Shown here in pieces: positions 1 to 4,768 of a stretch of DNA of 7,573 nt. Under the pieces are notes generated by a model, which was not told where the DNA came from, did not search any database, and saw nothing but the letters and a program-made list of their open reading frames with translations. Position 1 is the stretch's first letter; the number at the start of each line of letters is the position of its first letter. Position numbers and translations under genes: made by a program. This stretch comes from Thermoplasmata archaeon. Its GTDB lineage: Archaea > Thermoplasmatota > Thermoplasmata > Thermoplasmatales > Thermoplasmataceae. The stretch spans positions 1-7,573 of the forward strand of contig JAJYYD010000073.1 of assembly GCA_021801305.1 (NCBI GenBank), in the 5' to 3' direction.

Positions 1-1
1 A

Positions 2-199
2 TGGCCAATCGGAGCCTATTCCAGTTCCCTCAATATACGAATTGAAAAAAAGGGGGCTTATATAATTAATGAAACAGGGTATGAAGCCACGTCAGGTGAC
101 ATTAAAAGGGCGCTGAGGATATATTACCTTTCATTCTATGTTTTTCTCGTAATTTTTGTTGTTCCGGTTATGGCCCTTCTTTATCTGGCCCATCTCTGA
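2..199 (+). CDS. 3' end of an unrecognised membrane-anchored protein (partial)
   Basis: An open frame enters from the left edge and runs 65 codons to a TGA at 197-199; the true start lies outside the window. The visible part has a polar stretch of about 39 residues, with lysines and arginines just before the membrane, followed by one very hydrophobic segment (about residues 40-65, rich in V, L, F and Y) that ends the protein at LAHL. A C-terminal membrane anchor or the last helix of a multi-pass protein would both fit. I do not recognise the family. It is convergent with pyrF, 81 nt away. An in-frame ATG at position 1 opens a different, 14-codon frame and is not the gene. That the frame is real rests on its length, its sensible composition and the ordinary spacing to its neighbour; function is unknown. 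Confidence 0.55.
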   Translation, partial: WPIGAYSSSLNIRIEKKGAYIINETGYEATSGDIKRALRIYYLSFYVFLVIFVVPVMALLYLAHL

Positions 200-206
200 A
201 CACTGA

Positions 207-247
207 CCTGATCTCCATTGCAGGGATCAGTGGCTTTACTGATCAGG
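207..247. repeat. CTGATC/GATCAG inverted-repeat cluster in a convergent spacer
   Basis: CTGATC at 208-213 faces GATCAG at 225-230 across an 11-nt loop. A second, perfectly palindromic CTGATCAG follows at 239-246, so GATCAGG at 241-247 can also pair with CCTGATC at 207-213. The cluster lies between the stop of the left-edge gene (199) and the end of pyrF (281). It may fold at the 3' end of the plus-strand transcript, but no T-run follows on the plus strand, so a terminator role there is weak. Confidence 0.4.
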
Positions 248-254
248 GTATTGT

Positions 255-277
255 AAAAAAAGGCAGGCTGCAACCTG
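255..277 (-). terminator. Hairpin plus T7 terminator of pyrF
   Basis: Read on the minus strand just after the pyrF stop, CAGG and CCTG (264-277 as a whole) form a small hairpin, with a possible U-G pair extending the stem around the loop TGCA. Two Cs and then seven Ts (261 down to 255) follow. Archaeal RNA polymerase stops mainly at oligo-T tracts; the added hairpin makes it resemble a bacterial intrinsic terminator. It starts 4 nt after the stop codon. Confidence 0.6.
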
Positions 278-280
278 AAT

Positions 281-931
281 TCATTTATGGATCACGGCTG
301 AAACTGCACTGTTGATCCTGCGTACTTCACCAAGAGGATCTTCTGATTTGTATATTGACCTCCCGGCTATTATATAATCGGATCCGTTCATTATGGCATC
401 AGCCGGATTCCCGCCCTGGGCGCCTATGCCTGGAGAGACAATTATTAGGTCTTTGCCTGCTTCCCTGATTTTCCTCAGCATCGCAAGATCGTTTCCAGGT
501 GCTATAACCCCTCCTATTTTTTGCTTCACTGCCATCTTCAGAAGATCCATGCTCACCGGATTTATGAACTGATCAGAACCGGGATGAGACATAGAAACAA
601 CGGCAAATACCTTCATGTCACCTGCGGCATCAATAACAGCGCTTAATGAATCTGAACCCGTGAATGTATGGGTTATGATACCCCATCCCCCATTTTCCCT
701 CACATTTTCTGTTATCAGGGAATTTGTATTTGGTATGTCGGCTATCTTCAGATCACAGATCACTTTTCCATATGAAGAGAGTTCCCTTATAATGCCTACC
801 CCTGCCACCATAAGAAGGGGCCAGTTGATCTTGATGGCAAATATTTCATTGTGAACCTCCCTGGCCAGTTCCAGTGCTTTATCGGGCACCTTAAGGTCCA
901 GGGCAACAATCAGCCTGGAGTTTTCAGTCAT
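281..931 (-). CDS. pyrF: Orotidine 5'-phosphate decarboxylase
   Basis: Cytosolic enzyme that decarboxylates orotidine 5'-phosphate (OMP) to UMP, the last step of de novo pyrimidine synthesis. It is a single TIM-barrel domain of 216 residues, typical of the short archaeal form. Visible active-site features (counted from the ATG) are VALDL with Asp12, the strand AIKINWPL with Lys34, the DxKxxD catalytic motif (Asp60, Lys62, Asp65), the phosphate/ribose loop SPGIGAQGG with Gln172, and GRSIY with Arg191. All expected catalytic residues are present. The frame extends two codons upstream to a TTG at 937, but the ATG at 931 is preferred: a TATA-like T-run is centred about 27 nt before it, as for a leaderless mRNA, and there is no SD. 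It lies 43 nt downstream of ftsZ on the same strand but appears to have its own promoter. Its pathway partner pyrE is beyond ftsZ on the other strand. Confidence 0.95.
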   Translation of the reverse strand: MTENSRLIVALDLKVPDKALELAREVHNEIFAIKINWPLLMVAGVGIIRELSSYGKVICDLKIADIPNTNSLITENVRENGGWGIITHTFTGSDSLSAVIDAAGDMKVFAVVSMSHPGSDQFINPVSMDLLKMAVKQKIGGVIAPGNDLAMLRKIREAGKDLIIVSPGIGAQGGNPADAIMNGSDYIIAGRSIYKSEDPLGEVRRINSAVSAVIHK

Positions 932-953
932 ATTCAAGTGATGTTATGGCAGC

Positions 954-962
954 ATAAAAAAA
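954..962 (-). promoter_or_regulatory. Probable TATA box of pyrF, shared with the ftsZ 3' end
   Basis: On the minus strand this reads TTTTTTTAT, centred about 27 nt upstream of the pyrF ATG at 931. That is the spacing expected if transcription starts at or next to the ATG. No SD lies between. The T-run does not match a strict archaeal TATA consensus, so support comes mainly from position. Confidence 0.45.
956..962 (-). terminator. Oligo-T terminator of ftsZ
   Basis: Seven Ts on the minus strand begin 12 nt after the ftsZ stop codon, preceded by a shorter T4 next to the stop. No convincing hairpin is seen, which is normal for archaeal termination. The same bases overlap the proposed pyrF TATA box, so some read-through into pyrF is possible. 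Confidence 0.45.
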
Positions 963-974
963 GATGGTGGAAAA

Positions 975-2120
975 TCAGGAGACCATTTCCAGTCCCTCTT
1001 CACTTGAGTAAGGACTGAACATCCTGCCGAGATTTCTTGCCTGTGTCTTTCCTGAAATCATGTAGGGTGATTTTACCCCGGTTATCAGTACCAGCACCTT
1101 GATCTCATCCCCCATGTTATCATTTACATTGGCACCCCAGATTATTCTTGCATCCTGGTCGATCTTTTTCTGTATCTCGCTCATTGCGGTTTCTGCTTCG
1201 CTGACAGTCATGTTTGGCCCGCCTATCACTCTTATGAGGCAGTTCCTCGCCTCTGATATATCGGCCTCAACGAGGGGAGACTTTATGGCGTCATTGACTG
1301 CCTGCAGTACACGGTCCTGGCCGCCGTTAGACGTACCTATGCCTATCATGGCAACCCCTCCGTCCTTCATTATGGTCTTTATGTCTGCGTAGTCGAGATT
1401 TATTATTCCTGTCTTTGTTATGAGCTCAGTTATGCCCTTTATGGCTTCTGAAAGAACGGAATCCGCATAACCAAAGGCTTCCTCGATAGGCCGTTTTGGA
1501 ACTTCCTTCAGAAGTTTGTCGTTTGGTATTGCTATGACCGTATCAGAATACTGTGATACCTTTTCCAGGCCGCGCAGGGCATTCTCCATTCTGATACTTC
1601 CCTCCGCACTGAACGGAAGAGTTACAACAGATATTACAAGTGAACCTGCATCCTTGGCACATTTTGCGATTATTGGGGCTGAACCTGTGCCGGTACCTCC
1701 TCCAAGCCCGCATGTAACAAATGTGATGTCGTTCTTTGCAACCATGTTCTGAATTCTTGGGAGGTCCTCCATTGCGGCTTCTTCTCCAACAACTGGCGAT
1801 GCCCCGGTTCCCCTTCCACCGGTACGCCTCTTGCCGATCAGGAGCTTTCCCTTTGATTTGATATTCAGAAGGTGCGCAGCATCGGTATTTATAGCCACTA
1901 AATCGGCACCGTCTATACCAATCCTGGACATTCTGTTGATTGTATTGGAACCTCCTCCCCCGCAACCTATTATTTTAATCCTGACCCTTAGTGAATCAGC
2001 AATTTCAGCTATTTCACGATCCTCGGGTGAACTGTAATTGTCCATTACATTCCTGCTGCTGTTTTCGCTGATATCCTCATCCATTGCCGTCTTAAACAAA
2101 AGATCAATTTCGTCTCCCAT
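975..2120 (-). CDS. ftsZ: Cell-division GTPase FtsZ (archaeal FtsZ1-like)
   Basis: Tubulin-fold GTPase that polymerises at mid-cell into the division ring. The 381 residues divide into an acidic N-terminal extension (about 1-44), the GTPase domain and the C-terminal FtsZ domain. Visible motifs are the nucleotide loop CGGGGSN (53-59), NTDAAHL (78-84), the tubulin signature GLGGGTGTG (138-146) and the T7 synergy loop NLDYAD (241-246), whose two Asp residues drive GTP hydrolysis in the neighbouring subunit. All catalytic elements are intact. IGEEAA-like spacing (here VGEEAA) and the IPNDKL segment recall archaeal FtsZ1 more than FtsZ2; this subtype call is from memory of family patterns. The C-terminal tail is short (about 30 residues), with no recognised partner-binding peptide. 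The start is supported by a TATA box centred 27 nt upstream; the next Met (residue 13) would lack this. It is divergent from pyrE and followed by pyrF. Confidence 0.95.
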   Translation of the reverse strand: MGDEIDLLFKTAMDEDISENSSRNVMDNYSSPEDREIAEIADSLRVRIKIIGCGGGGSNTINRMSRIGIDGADLVAINTDAAHLLNIKSKGKLLIGKRRTGGRGTGASPVVGEEAAMEDLPRIQNMVAKNDITFVTCGLGGGTGTGSAPIIAKCAKDAGSLVISVVTLPFSAEGSIRMENALRGLEKVSQYSDTVIAIPNDKLLKEVPKRPIEEAFGYADSVLSEAIKGITELITKTGIINLDYADIKTIMKDGGVAMIGIGTSNGGQDRVLQAVNDAIKSPLVEADISEARNCLIRVIGGPNMTVSEAETAMSEIQKKIDQDARIIWGANVNDNMGDEIKVLVLITGVKSPYMISGKTQARNLGRMFSPYSSEEGLEMVS

Positions 2121-2142
2121 ATGTCTGATAAGATATCATTGC

Positions 2143-2152
2143 TAATATATAT
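2143..2152 (-). promoter_or_regulatory. TATA box of ftsZ
   Basis: The minus strand reads ATATATTAGC, preceded by a purine-rich AGAAAAAGA stretch that could serve as the BRE (TFB-binding) element. Its centre is about 27 nt before the ftsZ ATG at 2120, and no SD intervenes, so a leaderless mRNA is likely. Confidence 0.6.
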
Positions 2153-2241
2153 TCTTTTTCTATTGCAGAGTTAATGAATAATTAGGTTTTAAAAATACCA
2201 CTACGATTTGAAACTATGTCCATCAAAGTCGGACGCACATA

Positions 2242-2250
2242 TTATTTATA
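2242..2250 (+). promoter_or_regulatory. TATA box of pyrE
   Basis: TTATTTATA is centred about 25-26 nt before the pyrE ATG at 2272, within the 151-nt spacer shared with divergent ftsZ. No SD is seen before the ATG, which again suggests a leaderless transcript. The ftsZ and pyrE TATA boxes are about 90 bp apart, leaving room for a shared regulator; I see no clear operator there. Confidence 0.6.
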
Positions 2251-2271
2251 CACTTCTGGCATAAAACGGCA

Positions 2272-2769
2272 ATGATAAGGAATACACTGCTTGAATGCGG
2301 AGCCATAAAAATGGGAGACTTTACACTTACTTCCGGAAAGAAATCAAAGTATTACGTTGACATAAAAGAATCGGCAACTGACCCTGCAATTCTTTCCGAG
2401 TTGTCTAAAGAGTTCGCCTCACGTATAAACTCTGGGATTATAGGTGGGATGGAGCTTGGTGCTGTACCCCTCACTGTAGCGACTGCCCTTGAAACCGGCA
2501 AAAGGTATGTCATAATAAGGAAGGAGAGAAGTCATGGGACCAAAAAGCTCATAATTGGAACCTTCAAAACCGGAGAGATTATAGATCTGCTGGAAGATGT
2601 GGTAACCACTGGAGGATCCGTGCTGAAAGCTGCACAGACACTGAGGGATGCTGGTGCGGTAGTTAAGAGGGCCATATGTGTTGTCGACAGAGAGGAGGGC
2701 GCCTTAGAAATGCTCAAAGAAAATGGCATAGAACTGGTATCAATGGTGAAGGTATCGGAAATACTTTGA
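2272..2769 (+). CDS. pyrE: Orotate phosphoribosyltransferase
   Basis: Cytosolic type I phosphoribosyltransferase that joins orotate to PRPP to give OMP, the substrate of PyrF. The 165 residues match the compact archaeal form (bacterial PyrE is around 210). Visible elements are the orotate-side motif TSGKKSKYYVDIK (20-32), the catalytic flexible loop RKERSHGTKK (83-92), and the PRPP-binding motif LLEDVVTTGGSV (106-117) with adjacent Glu108-Asp109 and the TTGGS phosphate loop. Nothing essential is missing. A TATA box about 26 nt upstream supports the ATG at 2272. Its stop codon TGA (2767-2769) directly abuts the stop codon of the convergent aIF6 gene, so there is no room for a terminator outside coding sequence. 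Confidence 0.95.
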   Translation: MIRNTLLECGAIKMGDFTLTSGKKSKYYVDIKESATDPAILSELSKEFASRINSGIIGGMELGAVPLTVATALETGKRYVIIRKERSHGTKKLIIGTFKTGEIIDLLEDVVTTGGSVLKAAQTLRDAGAVVKRAICVVDREEGALEMLKENGIELVSMVKVSEIL

Positions 2770-3423
2770 TCAGGCCAGTATATCATCAATTCTGCCGATT
2801 TCGATAGGTGTGGTATCTTCTCCCACCAGGACACCTTTGCTGTTGGCCACAATAGATGAACCCACGTATAGGTTCCCGAAATTTGCCGTCCCGGACTTGG
2901 CCGGAACCTTGAAAAAGTTTGAAAGAAATTCTATTTCATCGTCCGATACTTCCGGAGTTGTAAGAAGGCCTTTCTGTGTCAGGACTGCAGCACTCCCAAC
3001 CGTTTTTATGTCACCAATAGTACCTTTAATAACCTCCACTCCCAGCGTATCTGAAATCTTCTTGATAGCTGCTGCCGTGAAGCTCTTATGGACCATTGCA
3101 CCATGATCGTTTGCAAGGATGTCGTTTCCCACTGCATTCATCTTATCCTTAAGTGAAAGGAAATTCCTGTCCCCTACGGTCATGGATGACCCATCATCAA
3201 AGTCGTTCTTGCCAATAATGATACCGTTGGAGTTCAGTACCATCATCGTTCCGATCAGGGGACTGTTGTTTATTAGGATCTTTCTGGTTTCAACTCCCAG
3301 GATATCCTCGAAGTCCTTCTCTACAAAATCCTCAGCATTGAAGGGAAGAAAAGCTATATCTTCCCATACCCTTGAATAAACCCCGATAAAATTGCTTCTG
3401 AGGATTGATGTTTTTTTAATCAT
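2770..3423 (-). CDS. eif6: Translation initiation factor aIF6 (ribosome anti-association factor)
   Basis: Archaeal homologue of eIF6, which binds the large ribosomal subunit and prevents premature joining with the small subunit. At 217 residues it has the usual length for the five-bladed pseudo-symmetric pentein fold. Characteristic segments are NFIGVYSR (11-18), MNAVGNDILANDHGAMVH (95-112), GTIGDIKTVGSAAVLT (134-149) and NFGNLYVGSSIVANSKG (181-197), followed by VGEDTTPIEIGRIDDIL near the end; each blade carries a recognisable turn of this kind. It is the last gene of the translation operon and starts 2 nt after the rpl31e stop. An AGAGGT at 3439-3444 lies 15 nt before the ATG, rather far for an SD, so translation is probably coupled to rpl31e. 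It ends stop-to-stop against pyrE. Confidence 0.95.
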   Translation of the reverse strand: MIKKTSILRSNFIGVYSRVWEDIAFLPFNAEDFVEKDFEDILGVETRKILINNSPLIGTMMVLNSNGIIIGKNDFDDGSSMTVGDRNFLSLKDKMNAVGNDILANDHGAMVHKSFTAAAIKKISDTLGVEVIKGTIGDIKTVGSAAVLTQKGLLTTPEVSDDEIEFLSNFFKVPAKSGTANFGNLYVGSSIVANSKGVLVGEDTTPIEIGRIDDILA

Positions 3424-3425
3424 AA

Positions 3426-3701
3426 TTATGGCAAAAGGACCTCTGTTGTGCCCTCCTGTAATTTTATTATCTTGAGCTGAAGGGATGATGGAACGTTTGT
3501 CCTTCCTCTGGACCAGACCTTTTCATTCACCCTGTTATCAACCCAGATCTTTTCCCTGGTTGTCTTTGCATGTTTTGCCACGTGTTCAATTATTATCTGC
3601 ATTGCAGTGTCCGCCCTTCTGTCCATCCTTACAAGTCTGGCCTTCCTGAGCGGTATTGTCATCATTATTTCGCTGCTTACCTGATCCTGATTCTCAACCA
3701 T
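3426..3701 (-). CDS. rpl31e: Large-subunit ribosomal protein L31e
   Basis: Component of the archaeal/eukaryotic 50S/60S subunit, located near the polypeptide exit tunnel in known ribosome structures. The 91 residues match the family length. The family pattern is clear: TIPLRKARLV (15-24), then the basic helix region RADTAMQIIIEHVAKH (29-44), the segment IWVDNRVNEKVWSRG (52-66), and a closing beta strand rich in Val, Ile and Leu. A near-perfect archaeal SD (GGTGAT) lies 5 nt before the ATG and overlaps the rpl39e stop. Order in the operon is rpl39e, rpl31e, aIF6, an arrangement seen in many archaea. Confidence 0.95.
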   Translation of the reverse strand: MVENQDQVSSEIMMTIPLRKARLVRMDRRADTAMQIIIEHVAKHAKTTREKIWVDNRVNEKVWSRGRTNVPSSLQLKIIKLQEGTTEVLLP

Positions 3702-3706
3702 GATAT

Positions 3707-3712
3707 ATCACC
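3707..3712 (-). promoter_or_regulatory. Shine-Dalgarno site of rpl31e
   Basis: The minus strand reads GGTGAT, complementary to the archaeal 16S rRNA 3' end, 5 nt before the rpl31e ATG. Its first G is also the last base of the rpl39e TAG stop, so termination on rpl39e would place a ribosome directly over the site. Confidence 0.75.
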
Positions 3713-3867
3713 TAAAGCTTAAGTCCCCCTCTTCTCCAGTTCCTTCTTTTTGGATTCTGGGTCACCTTTCTTGCGGTCTTTATCATTACCCATCCAGGAA
3801 CCCTTCGGTTTTCCTTTATTTTCTTCATTAATCTTATCTTTCTTCCAAGTTCTTTATTTCTGCTCAT
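3712..3867 (-). CDS. rpl39e: Large-subunit ribosomal protein L39e (51 residues)
   Basis: Very small basic protein that lines the ribosomal exit tunnel in known archaeal and eukaryotic structures. Translating the minus strand from the ATG at 3867 to the TAG at 3714-3712 gives 51 residues, the standard family length. It begins [16 protein letters not shown], with [11 protein letters not shown] at about 21-31 and [14 protein letters not shown] at the C-terminus, all diagnostic of L39e. The start overlaps the stop of the PDCD5-family gene in an ATGA (3867-3864), and a strong GAGGAG SD sits 6 nt upstream, so the two are translationally coupled. The gene is easily missed by length-limited gene callers. 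Confidence 0.96.
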   Translation of the reverse strand: MSRNKELGRKIRLMKKIKENRRVPGWVMIKTARKVTQNPKRRNWRRGGLKL

Positions 3868-4214
3868 TTACTTCTCCTCTCTATCTTTGTTTCCCTTTTG
3901 TTTTCCTGGAATTTTCCCAATATGTCTCTTATGTCCTTATCCGTGAGCAGCCTGTTTATCCTTCCCATTCCAGCAAGGGATACAAGCTGGTTTTCAACGT
4001 TTTCTGCAAGATCAGGCCTTACAAGCCTTACATTGGCAAGCCTCTCTCTTGCGTCAGGTGCCAGTATCTGCCTCAGTATCTGCTGTTTTCTGGCCCTTTC
4101 TGCCTCCTGCTGTGCACGGGCTTCCTCCTCCCTGTTTCTCTGTGAGGAAAGGTTGCCCTGCATCTCCTCTAATTTTCTTCTTCTTAATTCTTCTAGTTCA
4201 TCATCACTGTCCAT
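3864..4214 (-). CDS. PDCD5 (TFAR19)-family DNA-binding protein
   Basis: The family includes human programmed cell death protein 5 and archaeal homologues described as double-stranded-DNA-binding proteins; the archaeal role is not settled. The 116 residues show an acidic start ([10 protein letters not shown]), a long highly charged helix rich in Glu, Arg and Gln (about 7-48), and the family core [20 protein letters not shown] (46-65) followed by [16 protein letters not shown] (66-81), then a helix ending in [10 protein letters not shown] (90-99) and a basic tail. It starts 10 nt after the rps19e stop, with a weak GTGA SD, and its stop overlaps the rpl39e start. Location inside a ribosomal protein operon, recurrent in archaea, suggests a link with ribosome synthesis or translation; that is inference. 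Confidence 0.93.
   Translation of the reverse strand: MDSDDELEELRRRKLEEMQGNLSSQRNREEEARAQQEAERARKQQILRQILAPDARERLANVRLVRPDLAENVENQLVSLAGMGRINRLLTDKDIRDILGKFQENKRETKIERRSK
3874..3879 (-). promoter_or_regulatory. Shine-Dalgarno site of rpl39e
   Basis: The minus strand reads GAGGAG inside the 3' end of the PDCD5-family gene, 6 nt before the rpl39e ATG. Together with the ATGA overlap it settles the start of this short gene. Confidence 0.7.
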
Positions 4215-4224
4215 TTCATCTCAC

Positions 4225-4677
4225 TTACAGGAATTTTTCAAAGGTTTTGTCTTTTTCTGAAAGAGTTGTGAGTGTTTCCTTTGAAATTTTATCAAGAAGA
4301 GAGTTGCCTTCAGGTGAAATGATTCTTCCTTCCTTGACCTTCTTCACCAGCCCCAGTTCTTCAAGTGTCTGGAGCATATGCCTTACTATGGATCGGCTGC
4401 CCTTGGCCGGATGGTATCTCTTGGAACCCCTGTCAACTCTTCCACCATATTCCTCGCTCAATTTGGATATTCCAATAGGTCCCATTATGAAAACCTTCCT
4501 CAGAGTTGAAGCCAGTCTTGTGTAATACCAGTCAGGCTGTTCCCACGCCTTTTCCTTGTGTATACCGGCTTTTGCAAATTCAACCCATTCGGGTATCTTT
4601 ATTTTCTTGTTGTTCTTGAAGCCTTCTGCAATATTTTTAAGCAGGACATCTGTTGGTACTTTTTTAACATCTACCAT
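4225..4677 (-). CDS. rps19e: Small-subunit ribosomal protein S19e
   Basis: Winged-helix protein of the archaeal/eukaryotic small ribosomal subunit; the eukaryotic homologue is needed for maturation of the 3' end of 18S rRNA. At 150 residues it has the usual length. Family hallmarks are IPEWVEFAKAGIHKEK (28-43), QPDWYYTRLASTLRKVFI (47-64) followed by GPIGISKLSEEYGGR (66-80), the basic segment with RGSKRYHPAKGS (83-94), and SIVRHMLQTLEELGLV (96-111) leading to the wing (GRIISPEGNSLLD). It is the first gene of the five-gene translation operon. Upstream are three TATA-like units, and GTGATGA lies 3 nt before the ATG, so both a leaderless and a short-leader mRNA are possible. The ABC permease stop is 91 nt upstream on the same strand, with only a weak T4 between. 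Confidence 0.95.
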   Translation of the reverse strand: MVDVKKVPTDVLLKNIAEGFKNNKKIKIPEWVEFAKAGIHKEKAWEQPDWYYTRLASTLRKVFIMGPIGISKLSEEYGGRVDRGSKRYHPAKGSRSIVRHMLQTLEELGLVKKVKEGRIISPEGNSLLDKISKETLTTLSEKDKTFEKFL

Positions 4678-4680
4678 TTA

Positions 4681-4687
4681 TCATCAC
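4681..4687 (-). promoter_or_regulatory. SD-like GTGATGA before rps19e
   Basis: The minus strand reads GTGATGA ending 3 nt before the rps19e ATG, with GTGAT matching the anti-SD. The spacing is short. It would be in the mRNA only if transcription starts upstream of about 4688, as predicted from the second TATA unit and not from the nearest one. Confidence 0.4.
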
Positions 4688-4700
4688 GAGTGCAAGGTTT

Positions 4701-4727
4701 ATTTATAAAGCATTTATAAGATTTATG
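4701..4727 (-). promoter_or_regulatory. Promoter region of the rps19e operon with three phased TATA-like units
   Basis: On the plus strand, ATTTATAAAG at 4701, ATTTATAAG at 4712 and ATTTATG at 4721 recur every 9-11 bp; on the minus strand each reads as a TATA-like (A)TAAAT box. The nearest is centred about 28 nt upstream of the rps19e ATG, consistent with a leaderless start. The second is about 38 nt upstream and would give a leader of about 10 nt. The third is a weaker match (CATAAAT). Confidence 0.65.
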
Positions 4728-4768
4728 CAAAGCCGGAAGATTCATTTCTTTGTGATTCTTAAAATTGT

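Noticed and set aside
1..45. ATG at position 1 opening a reading frame
   Set aside because: It stops after 14 codons. The adjacent frame stays open for 65 codons and ends in a plausible membrane helix.
932..937. TTG start two codons upstream of the chosen pyrF ATG
   Set aside because: The TATA-like element is centred about 27 nt from the ATG at 931 but only 21 nt from the TTG, and no SD favours the TTG.
1543..1965. 140-codon minus-strand frame inside ftsZ
   Set aside because: Out-of-frame shadow of ftsZ, rich in Arg, Cys and Trp, with no family pattern.
2176..2202. AT-rich GGTTTTAAAAATACC as an operator between ftsZ and pyrE
   Set aside because: The palindrome is imperfect and not positioned relative to either TATA box; in an AT-rich spacer this can arise by chance.
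2532..2852. 106-codon minus-strand frame across the pyrE/aIF6 junction
   Set aside because: Antisense to the PRPP-binding region of pyrE and overlapping the end of aIF6 in another frame; no independent support.
3750..4145. 131-codon plus-strand frame with many Phe, Leu and Ser
   Set aside because: It is the antisense of rpl39e and the PDCD5-family gene, and its composition is that expected from the reverse of charged helices. No start signal is seen.
4049..4525. 158-codon plus-strand frame
   Set aside because: It lies antisense to the PDCD5-family gene and rps19e, both firmly identified, and shows no recognisable domain or promoter.
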